Assembly: GCA_019137115.1 (NCBI GenBank) | Contig: JAGVSV010000283.1 | Span: 1 to 18,359, forward strand | DNA length: 18,359 nucleotides | Origin: Bacillota bacterium | GTDB lineage: Bacteria > Bacillota > Clostridia > Christensenellales > Aristaeellaceae | Direction: 5' to 3' | Shown: piece by piece, positions 7,816-14,654 of the stretch | Layout of the letters: every line of letters starts with the position of its first letter | Numbering within the stretch: the stretch's first letter is position 1 | Position numbers and translations under genes: made by a program | The notes under the pieces: model-generated | The model's input: the letters and a program-made list of their open reading frames with translations, nothing else | The model's database searches: none | What the model was told of the DNA's origin: nothing

Positions 7816-8922
7816 ATGAATTACGCTGCCATACTCCAGACAGTGGGCTCGCTGGCGCTGATTTCCGGCGTGCTGAGCCTGCTGATTTCCCTTGCCGAAA
7901 AGGTGCTCAACAACTACGGAGTCTGCGAGCTGGACATCAACGGCGGCGCCAAAAAAATAAGCGTACAGGGCGGCGCGTCGCTGCTGAGCACGCTGGCGGC
8001 GGAAAAAATTTTCCTGCCCTCCGCCTGCGGCGGCAAGGCCACCTGCGGGCTGTGCAAGGTACAGGTGCTGGAGGGCGCAGGGCCCCTGCTGCCCACCGAG
8101 GAACCCTACATCCCCGCCGAGGAACGCGCCCGGCACATGCGCCTGGCCTGCCAGATCAAGGTCAAAACCAACATGAAGCTGGTCATCCCGGAGGAGCTGT
8201 TCAACATCCGGGAGTTCAACTGCCAGCTGGTCGCCATGGAGGACCTGACCTACGACATCAAGTGGCTCAAGCTGGAGCTGCCGCCCGGTGAGCGCATTGA
8301 CTTCAAGGCCGGGCAGTTCGTGCAGTTCTACTCCAAGCCCTACGGCAAGGTGAAGGAAGAAGTTTTCCGTGCGTACTCCATTTCGTCCAGGGCGTCCGAG
8401 CATGACCACATCGAGCTGCTGATCCGCCTGGTGCCCGGCGGCTTGCTGACCACTTATGTGCACACCGTGCTCAAGGTGGGCGACCAGGTGCGCCTGTCCG
8501 GCCCGTACGGGGACTTTTACCTGCGTGGCAACTGTGACGAGATGGTCATGATCGCCGGGGGTTCGGGCCTGGCGCCCATCCGCTCGCTGGTGTATGACGT
8601 GATCGAAAAGGGCCTAGACATCAACATGCGGTTCTTCTTTGGCGCCAACACCGTGCGCGATTTGTACTACATCGATGAATTCCGCCAGATCGAAAAGGAT
8701 CATCCCAACTTCACCTTCATTCCCTGCGTTGCCACACCCAACCCGGAGGACAACTGGACCGGCCCCACCGGGTTTGTGACCGTGGCGCTCAAGGAACAGG
8801 TGGCGGACGGCAACAACAAGGAAGCCTACCTGTGCGGCAGCCCCGGCATGCTCAACGCGTGCATCGACATCCTGAAAGACAAGGGCTTTACCGAGGACCG
8901 CATTTTCTTTGACAAGTTCTAG
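7816..8922 (+). CDS. nqrF: Na+-translocating NADH dehydrogenase subunit F (NqrF), NADH-oxidising subunit
   Basis: This 368-residue protein is the electron entry point. It has an N-terminal membrane anchor (about residues 7-27), then a plant-type [2Fe-2S] domain with Cys71, Cys77, Cys80 and Cys112 (C-G-G-K-A-T-C-G-L-C and R-L-A-C-Q). A ferredoxin-NADP reductase module follows: FAD motif R-A-Y-S-I-S-S (185-191), NADH motif GGSGLAPIRS (248-257) and C-terminal C-G-S-P-G-M. It transfers hydride from NADH to FAD and single electrons on to the [2Fe-2S] centre. NqrF is the subunit that separates NQR from Rnf, which uses RnfC and RnfB instead. It is somewhat shorter than the Vibrio protein (about 407 residues). 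A GGGAGG site precedes the start, 12 bases after nqrE. Confidence 0.94.
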   Translation: MNYAAILQTVGSLALISGVLSLLISLAEKVLNNYGVCELDINGGAKKISVQGGASLLSTLAAEKIFLPSACGGKATCGLCKVQVLEGAGPLLPTEEPYIPAEERARHMRLACQIKVKTNMKLVIPEELFNIREFNCQLVAMEDLTYDIKWLKLELPPGERIDFKAGQFVQFYSKPYGKVKEEVFRAYSISSRASEHDHIELLIRLVPGGLLTTYVHTVLKVGDQVRLSGPYGDFYLRGNCDEMVMIAGGSGLAPIRSLVYDVIEKGLDINMRFFFGANTVRDLYYIDEFRQIEKDHPNFTFIPCVATPNPEDNWTGPTGFVTVALKEQVADGNNKEAYLCGSPGMLNACIDILKDKGFTEDRIFFDKF

Positions 8923-8943
8923 GGACTTCTTTTAGGAGGCTGT

Positions 8944-9417
8944 ATGAAACCCAACCCTGCCGATACTGCGCTGCGAACCGACATGATGGAAGGGCGGCTG
9001 GTGCTGGACGGCTTTCTGGGCGACGACGAGCGTCCGATTCCCGAAATTGTGTGGGAGGATGAAGCACAACTGGCTGCTCTGGGCCTGACGGTGCAGGACC
9101 TGAGCAAAGTTATGCGCGCGCTGACCCGCAAGGGCATGGAGGGCTATGGCGAGCCGGTCGCTGAAGGCGAATACACCGTGGTTACCCAGGAGTATATGGG
9201 CTTCATGGGCTGCCCGTTCAAGGACAACCGGCGCGCCGCCAAGCGCAACACCACCGTCACCAACCAGCAGGGCGAACAGTTTATCTGGAGCGACCTGAGC
9301 CTGCACCTGATTGAGGCGCACGGCTTTTTCCAGGGCAAAGGATCGGTCTACCGGCTGGAGCCGGTGCCGCTGGCCCGGTTTTTGAACCTAAGCCAGCCGG
9401 TGGTCAGCCAGGAATAG
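8944..9417 (+). CDS. Unrecognised 157-residue protein, last gene of the nqr operon
   Basis: I do not recognise this protein. It has a strong ribosome binding site (TAGGAGG, 8933-8939) and begins 21 bases after the nqrF stop without a terminator or promoter between, so it belongs to the nqr transcript. It is soluble, with no signal peptide or membrane segment, and acidic at its N-terminus. Residues about 20-70 look helical (L-A-A-L-G-L-T-V-Q-D-L-S-K-V-M-R-A-L). The second half has likely conserved positions: YMGFMGCPFKDN with one cysteine (the only cysteine in the protein), then W-S-D-L-S-L-H-L-I-E-A-H-G-F-F-Q-G-K-G-S followed by V-Y-R-L-E-P. One cysteine cannot hold an iron-sulfur cluster alone. 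Position suggests a partner, assembly factor or regulator of the NqrA-less complex, but that is inference from order only. Confidence 0.8.
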   Translation: MKPNPADTALRTDMMEGRLVLDGFLGDDERPIPEIVWEDEAQLAALGLTVQDLSKVMRALTRKGMEGYGEPVAEGEYTVVTQEYMGFMGCPFKDNRRAAKRNTTVTNQQGEQFIWSDLSLHLIEAHGFFQGKGSVYRLEPVPLARFLNLSQPVVSQE

Positions 9418-9437
9418 CTGCCACACCTTGTTTTTCC

Positions 9438-9466
9438 TTGCCTTTCGGCATGCCCGATGCTATGAT
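9438..9466 (+). promoter_or_regulatory. Predicted promoter of the glycyl radical enzyme operon
   Basis: TTGCCT (9438-9443) and TATGAT (9461-9466) are separated by an ideal 17 bases. This gives a leader of about 75 bases before the activase ATG. The leader contains CGCGCG at 9499-9504 and again within 9526-9531, flanking a small ATACC/GGTAT hairpin (9505-9516), so it could fold. No known riboswitch was recognised. Confidence 0.55.
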
Positions 9467-9548
9467 GATGCTATCACGCATCCCCTGACGACCCGCGTCG
9501 CGCGATACCCCGGTATGGCCTTTTCGCGCGCGTAACAGAAAGGCAACC

Positions 9549-10430
9549 ATGGGCATTGTCACGGACATCCAGCGCTTTTCCCTCAACGACGGCCCCGGCA
9601 TCCGCACCACCATCTTCCTCAAAGGGTGCAACGCCCGGTGCCAGTGGTGCCACAACCCCGAAACGTTTACCCTGCAGCCGGAGCTGATGATCTACCCGGA
9701 TCGTTGCTTCGGCTGCGGGGCGTGCGTGGATTTTAATTCCGCCCGCATGGAAAAAGGGTTGCCCCCGCCGCGCGAGCAGCTGACGCTGGCATCCGCCGCG
9801 CGCTGCTTTTCCGGCGCGCTGACGGTGTCCGGCCGGGAGATGAGCGTGGAGGACGTGATGCGCGAGGTGGCGCAGGATGCGGCGTACTATGCCTCGTCAG
9901 GTGGCGGTGTCACCGTGTCCGGCGGGGAATGCCTGATGCAGCCCGCGTTCACCCGGGATATTCTGATCGCCTGCCGCGCGCGGGATATCCACACCGCGCT
10001 GGAGACCAACCTGTTGTACCCCTGGCAATCGCTGGAGGAACTGCTGCCGCTGCTGGACCTGATCATGGCCGACGTGAAGCTGCCGGACAGCGACTCCTAC
10101 CAGCTCTATACAGGTTTGGACAACGCGCAGGTGCTGGACAACCTGGAAAAACTGGGGGCGTCGGGCATGCCGATGATCATCCGCACGCCGGTCATCCCCG
10201 GCGTCAACGATGACGAAACCATGATCCGTACAATCGCCGGGCAGGTGGCGAAGGCACGCGGAGGACTGTTGTATTACGAGTTGCTCAACTTCAACCCGCT
10301 GGGCGCCTCCAAATACCAGGGGCTCAACATGACGGATACCTTCGCGGGCAGGAAACCGCTGCCCGAAAAACGCATGCAGGAACTGGCGGACGCGGCCGGA
10401 CAGGCCGGCATACCCGTCAGGATCGGATAA
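9549..10430 (+). CDS. Glycyl radical enzyme activating enzyme (radical SAM)
   Basis: This 293-residue radical SAM protein would install the glycyl radical on the enzyme encoded next, 10 bases downstream. It has the activase opening MGIVTDIQRFSLNDGPGIRT, the radical SAM cluster motif C27-x3-C31-x2-C34, the SAM-contact SGGECLMQ after G-G-G-V-T-V, and conserved ADVKLPD and RTPVIPGVND segments. Between the SAM cluster and the barrel core, most activases carry a ferredoxin-like insert with eight cysteines for two [4Fe-4S] clusters. Here only four are present (C53, C56, C59 and C86); the first cluster's closing C-P is replaced by D-F-N-S, while C86 sits in A-R-C-F-S-G-A-L, like the end of a second cluster. 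One auxiliary cluster is therefore expected. The ribosome binding site is a modest GAAAGG. The substrate enzyme follows from adjacency. Confidence 0.93.
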   Translation: MGIVTDIQRFSLNDGPGIRTTIFLKGCNARCQWCHNPETFTLQPELMIYPDRCFGCGACVDFNSARMEKGLPPPREQLTLASAARCFSGALTVSGREMSVEDVMREVAQDAAYYASSGGGVTVSGGECLMQPAFTRDILIACRARDIHTALETNLLYPWQSLEELLPLLDLIMADVKLPDSDSYQLYTGLDNAQVLDNLEKLGASGMPMIIRTPVIPGVNDDETMIRTIAGQVAKARGGLLYYELLNFNPLGASKYQGLNMTDTFAGRKPLPEKRMQELADAAGQAGIPVRIG

Positions 10431-10440
10431 GGGGAACAAC

Positions 10441-12615
10441 ATGAGAGACCGCATCAACAAGCTGTCCAAAGACAAGGTATACTCCTACCACGACCGCGTA
10501 AAGGTGCTGCGCGAGCGCAAGATTGAGGACACCCGGGACAAAGCCGGCTACCGGCCGTTCATGGACGGGGATGACTACGGCGCCATCATGCCGCCGGAGG
10601 ATTTCCATTTTGAGCCCATCCCCAACCACGAAAACGGCAGCTGGTATGGCTATGAGGGGTGGAGCCGCAATTTCTTCAAGCTCATGACCGAGCACCCGGT
10701 GTTCATCGACCCGTGCGACGCGTTCCCCAACCGCTGGATGACCACCATGATCTGGCTCAAGGGCGGCAAAGGGTTCAACCCGGATTATCCATATGATCAC
10801 CTGAAACCGCTGCAAAAGCTGTACGGCATTGTGCCGGGCATCGGGGCGGACGCCCACTTTGGCGGCGATTACCATCTGGGGCTGGAAGGCGGCTGGGGCG
10901 GCCTGCTGCTCAAGCTTGGCCAGTACAGGGCAAAGAACATCGGCCATGATGCTTTTTATGACGCGCATGAGCGCACCATTCTGGGCATCCAGAACTGGAT
11001 GCGCCGCACGGTGGCCGCCATTGATGACGCGATGGAGGTAGAGGAAAACCCCAGCCTTAAGGACAACCTCTGGCGCATGCGGGAGGACACCCGGTTTTTG
11101 ATCGACCACGCGCCGGAAACCCTGCGCCAGGCCTGCCAGTGGATTGCCATCTACAACATGGCCAGCCGCACCTACAACCGTGACGGCGCCGGGGGGCAGC
11201 TGGACGAATTGCTGCGCCCGTACTATGAGCGCGACGTGAAGCTGAACCGCATCACCCGCGAGGAAGCGCGCTACTATATCGCCTGCCTGCTCTTAAATGA
11301 CGCGCACTATTACCAGGTGGGCGGCATGGACGAGCACGGCAACGACCTGATCACCGACATGTCGTATTTGATCCTGGAGGCCGCCGACTGGCTGGATTCC
11401 TCCTGCAACATCACGGTGCGCGTGCATGAGAACATGGATATGGCGTTCCTGCGCAAGGGCGTGGAATACCTGTTCAAGAACAAGAACGGCTGGCCGCGCT
11501 TTTCCGGCGACCAGGCGCTGAGCGAAGGGTTCATGCGCAAAGGCTACCCGCGCGAGCTGGCCGTCCAGCGCGTTGCCGTGGGCTGCAACTGGATGAGCTT
11601 GCCGGGGCTGGAGTACACGCTCAACGACTGCGTCAAGACCAACAACGCGCGCATTTTCGAGGTGGCGCTGGATGAAATGATGCGGGCGGGTGAGCCGTCG
11701 CTCGACCGCCTGTGGACGATTTTTGCCAAGCACACCCGCCGCGCGGTGGAGACCACCGCCGAGGGCATCCGCTTTCATTTGAAGCACCAGGTGCACAACG
11801 AGCCGGAGCTGATGCTCAACCTGCTCAGCGTGGGCCCGGTGGAAAAGGGCTTGGACATCACCGAAGGCGGCGCGATGTACTACAACATGGGCATTGACGG
11901 CACCGGCATCGCCACGGTGGCGGACTCGTTTGCCGCGCTGGAGCAGCGCGTGGTCAACGAAGGGCTGCTCACCTGGGACGAGATGTACAAGGCTTTGAAG
12001 GACGATTACGCCGGCACACGTGGGGAGTATATCCGGCGCATGCTGTCTACCGCCAACCGCTATGGCAGCGGCGGCGCCGCGGACGAGTGGGCGCGCAGGG
12101 TATCCCAGGCGTTCTCGGATGACGTGGTGGCCATGGACGACGCCCAGGTCAAGTTCATCCCCGGCTGGTTCAGCTGGTCCAACACCATCCAACTGGGCAA
12201 GGCGGTTGGCGCCACGCCCAACGGGCGCAAGGCGAACGAGCCGATCAACCACGGCGCCAACCCGCATCCCGGCTTCCGCAAGGACGGCGCGCTGACCGCT
12301 ATGAGCAACGCGATCTGCCAGATCCAGCCCGGCTACGGCAACACCGCGCCCATCCAGCTGGAGCTGGACCCGAACATGGCGCGGGATGACGAGGGCATTG
12401 ACAAGGTCGTCAGCTACATCCGCACGATCTTCCGCAATGGCGCGACGCTGTTGAACATCAACATCATCAACGCCGAGGACATTTTGAAGGCGCACGAGAA
12501 TCCGGCGCTGTATCCGGACCTGGTCGTGCGCGTGACCGGCTTTACCGCCTACTTCTGCCTGCTGACGCCGGAGTTCCGTCAGCTGGTGGTGGACAGGATA
12601 TTGACCGCATCATAA
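10441..12615 (+). CDS. Glycyl radical enzyme of unassigned reaction (PFL-like superfamily)
   Basis: This 724-residue enzyme is shorter than most PFL, dehydratase or decarboxylase members (about 760-850). The glycyl radical loop is intact near the C-terminus: R-V-T-G-F-T-A-Y-F with Gly700, followed by L-T-P-E-F-R-Q. The thiyl-radical cysteine is Cys382 in A-V-G-C-N-W-M-S-L-P-G, with a further Cys397 downstream. Diol dehydratases, choline lyase and arylacetate decarboxylases normally have Cys-x-Glu here, the Glu acting as base, and PFL has Cys-Cys; this protein has Cys-Asn-Trp, so it fits neither. The N-terminal half is rich in aromatic and glycine residues (W-Y-G-Y-E-G-W-S-R-N, GGDYHLGLEGGWGG), which may shape the pocket. 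It follows its activase by 10 bases and precedes two Gfo/Idh/MocA genes. Superfamily is certain; substrate and reaction are not assigned. Confidence 0.93.
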   Translation: MRDRINKLSKDKVYSYHDRVKVLRERKIEDTRDKAGYRPFMDGDDYGAIMPPEDFHFEPIPNHENGSWYGYEGWSRNFFKLMTEHPVFIDPCDAFPNRWMTTMIWLKGGKGFNPDYPYDHLKPLQKLYGIVPGIGADAHFGGDYHLGLEGGWGGLLLKLGQYRAKNIGHDAFYDAHERTILGIQNWMRRTVAAIDDAMEVEENPSLKDNLWRMREDTRFLIDHAPETLRQACQWIAIYNMASRTYNRDGAGGQLDELLRPYYERDVKLNRITREEARYYIACLLLNDAHYYQVGGMDEHGNDLITDMSYLILEAADWLDSSCNITVRVHENMDMAFLRKGVEYLFKNKNGWPRFSGDQALSEGFMRKGYPRELAVQRVAVGCNWMSLPGLEYTLNDCVKTNNARIFEVALDEMMRAGEPSLDRLWTIFAKHTRRAVETTAEGIRFHLKHQVHNEPELMLNLLSVGPVEKGLDITEGGAMYYNMGIDGTGIATVADSFAALEQRVVNEGLLTWDEMYKALKDDYAGTRGEYIRRMLSTANRYGSGGAADEWARRVSQAFSDDVVAMDDAQVKFIPGWFSWSNTIQLGKAVGATPNGRKANEPINHGANPHPGFRKDGALTAMSNAICQIQPGYGNTAPIQLELDPNMARDDEGIDKVVSYIRTIFRNGATLLNINIINAEDILKAHENPALYPDLVVRVTGFTAYFCLLTPEFRQLVVDRILTAS

Positions 12616-12636
12616 ACATGGGGGAGGGTTTTTTCC

Positions 12637-13595
12637 ATGGCTAAAAAGGTACGCATCGGGATTGTGGGGACCGGCGGCATCGCCAACGCGCACATGAAAC
12701 ATTATGTGACGTTTGACGATGTGGAGATTGTGGGGGCCTGCGACATTGTGCCGGGCAAGGCGCGCGCGTTCCTGGACAAGTATGACCTGACCAAGGTGCC
12801 CGCGTTTGAAAACGTGAAGGCGTGGACATGGTCAAGGCGTCGCACAAGGCCAAGCGCTTCCTAACCATCGGCTTCCAGCCGCGGTATGATTTCACCCGCC
12901 GCAAAGTGGACAGCATCATCCAGTCCGGCGTGCTGGGCAAGGTCTACTATGTGCAGTCCGGGGGCGGCCGCCGCCGCGGCATTCCGGCCGGCACCTTTGT
13001 GGACAAGGAAAAGGCGGGCTTTGGCTGCCTGGGCGATATCGGCTGCTATTCCATCGACGAATGCCTGCATGCCATTGAATACCCCAAGCCGCTGACCGTA
13101 TCGGCCATTGCCACCGATTATTTCGGCAAGAACCCGAAATACTGGCCCGGTGCCGACACATTTGACGTGGATGACTTCTCCGTCGCCCTGGTGCGAATGG
13201 AGGGGGATGTCACGTTTGTGTTCAAGCAATCCTGGGCGATGCACGCGGACTCTCTGGGCGATACCCTCTGGCTGGGCACCGAGGGCGCGATCAAGATCCG
13301 CAACGGGCATGACGAGCTCAACCGGCCGTCCCGGGTCATGTATTTTACCGACGTGAACGGCCAGCATGTGGATTCCTATGTGCTGCCCACCATTCCGTTT
13401 AACGCCTACGAAGGCTCGCGCCCGATTGACATGTGGTTTGGCAAGATGCGCGGCTTTGTGGACGCGGTGATCACCGACGGCCCCGCGCCCGTGCCCTGCG
13501 AGGAAATCCTGCACAACCAGGCCATCTGCGATGGCATCTACCGCTCGTCCAAGCTGGGCGCCGAGGTGGAAATCGTTATCCCCAAGATCAAATAA
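12637..13595 (+). pseudogene. Gfo/Idh/MocA family oxidoreductase, disrupted by an internal out-of-frame deletion
   Basis: The start is good: GGGAGG at 12622-12627 and ATG 12637. The first 60 residues are a normal Rossmann half with V-R-I-G-I-V-G-T-G-G-I-A and V-G-A-C-D. At about 12815 the frame breaks: frame 1 ends at a stop at 12862-12864, while the remainder of the protein continues in another frame from E-G-V-D-M-V-K-A-S at 12816 to the stop at 13595. Compared with the intact paralogue at 13613, about 45-50 residues are missing at the junction, including the region that should hold V-x-T-P and the E-K-P catalytic lysine. The C-terminal part is intact (GFGCLGDIGCYSIDE, substrate-binding sheet, IPFNAYEGSRPIDMWFG). 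The junction lies in AAGGCG, which fits both sides, as expected for a deletion between short repeats or for an assembly collapse. As written it cannot make a working enzyme. Confidence 0.85.
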
Positions 13596-13612
13596 TCATT
13601 AGGAGGATCAAC

Positions 13613-14587
13613 ATGGTAAAGGTACTCATGCTGTCCAAATGGCATGTGCATCAGGAAGGCTATGCCAATGACGTCAACAAGCAGCCCGACGCGAGGGTGA
13701 CTTGCGTATGGGACACCGACCACAAGCGCGGCCAGGAATGGGCCGCCAGGCTGGGCGTGCCCTTTGAGGGCGATCTTAACAAGGCGCTGTCCCGCTCCGA
13801 CGTGGACGGCGTGGTGGTCGGAACGCCCACCACCGCGCACCGGGACGTGATCATCGCCGCCGCCAAACACGGCAAGCACATCTTCACCGAAAAGGCGCTG
13901 GCCGCCACGATGGAGGACTGCCACGCCATCGCTGACGCCGTGGAAAAAAGCGGCGTCAAGTTCGTCATCTCGCATCCGCAGATCACCAGCCCGTTTTCCC
14001 AGCTGTGCAAGCAGGCCATTGAAGAAGGCTGGCTGGGCCAGATCCACTACATGCGCATGCGCACCGCGCACGACGGCTCCTCCGCCGGCTGGCTGCCGGA
14101 CTACTGGTACAAAGCCGAGGACGCCGGCGGCGGCGCCATGATGGATCTGGGCTGCCATCCGATGTACACGGCGGCCTATCTGCTGGGCAAGCCGGTGCGC
14201 ATCACCAGCATGTTCAACAACAGCTTTGCCAAGAACGGCGTGGACGACAACGCGGTGTCGGTGGCCGAGTTTGAGAACAAGGCCATCGCGGTGCTGGAAA
14301 CGTCCTTTATCTCGCCCTACCAGGCCAACTGTTTTGAGCTGCTAGGCACCGAAGGCGCCATTGTGCAGGTGGACGGCAAGGTGCGCATCCACGCCAAGCG
14401 CTTTGGCGACGGCTGGTTCACGCCGGACAAGCTGCCCCAGGCGCTGCCCATGCCGCTGCGCATGTGGATTGACGCGATCGAAAAAGGCACGCCCATCGTC
14501 TTTGACATGAAGCGCGCCCTGGCGCTGACCGAGCTGCTGGAGAACGCCTACAAGGCGGACCGGGAGCAGAAGATCGTGAAGATCTGA
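13613..14587 (+). CDS. Gfo/Idh/MocA family oxidoreductase with atypical nucleotide-binding loop
   Basis: This 324-residue protein has a strong site AGGAGG (13601-13606) and ATG 13613. The fold is recognisable: Rossmann half with V-D-G-V-V-V-G-T-P-T-T-A-H, E-K-A at residues 93-95 where the family has E-K-P (Lys94 being the expected catalytic lysine), then GGGAMMDLGCHPMYTAAYLLG with the D-x-G-x-H motif, and a C-terminal beta-sheet half. The usual first-strand G-x-G-x-x-G is absent; the protein instead begins KVLMLSKWHVHQEGYANDV. It may therefore hold NAD(P) differently or not use it in the standard way. It ends the operon, before a strong terminator. Substrate is unknown; relatives oxidise or epimerise sugars, inositols and similar polyols. 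Confidence 0.9.
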   Translation: MVKVLMLSKWHVHQEGYANDVNKQPDARVTCVWDTDHKRGQEWAARLGVPFEGDLNKALSRSDVDGVVVGTPTTAHRDVIIAAAKHGKHIFTEKALAATMEDCHAIADAVEKSGVKFVISHPQITSPFSQLCKQAIEEGWLGQIHYMRMRTAHDGSSAGWLPDYWYKAEDAGGGAMMDLGCHPMYTAAYLLGKPVRITSMFNNSFAKNGVDDNAVSVAEFENKAIAVLETSFISPYQANCFELLGTEGAIVQVDGKVRIHAKRFGDGWFTPDKLPQALPMPLRMWIDAIEKGTPIVFDMKRALALTELLENAYKADREQKIVKI

Positions 14588-14610
14588 CTCCGCGACAACG
14601 CATAAACGAT

Positions 14611-14649
14611 GCAAGCCACGCAGCTGCGGTTGCGTGGCTTGCTTTTTTT
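14611..14649 (+). terminator. Strong Rho-independent terminator of the glycyl radical enzyme operon
   Basis: A perfect 12-bp stem GCAAGCCACGCA (14611-14622) / TGCGTGGCTTGC (14631-14642) with an 8-base loop is followed by seven T. It lies 23 bases after the last plus-strand stop. It also sits just past the end of the convergent minus-strand gene, but no T tract exists on that strand. Confidence 0.95.
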
Positions 14650-14654
14650 CTGCG

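Noticed and set aside
6718..8463. A 581-codon open frame on the minus strand opposite nqrD, nqrE and nqrF
   Set aside because: It lies antisense to three well-recognised genes, is extremely rich in His, Gln and Gly, has no recognisable motif, and is the expected product of high-GC codon use on the other strand.
4999..8922. Calling the complex Rnf (rnfDGEA plus a reductase)
   Set aside because: There is no RnfB or RnfC, the last gene is an NqrF with [2Fe-2S], FAD and NADH sites, and the D and E subunits follow NQR motifs. Only the lengths of the B and C subunits are Rnf-like.
11293..12495. A 400-codon minus-strand open frame opposite the glycyl radical enzyme
   Set aside because: It is antisense to a clear enzyme gene and has the same His/Val/Arg/Gln-rich composition as other shadow frames; there is no ribosome binding site or motif.
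13433..13612. Upstream extension of the second Gfo/Idh/MocA frame
   Set aside because: The extension overlaps the end of the preceding gene and reads as Arg-rich shadow sequence; ATG 13613 has an ideal AGGAGG site and starts the family fold.
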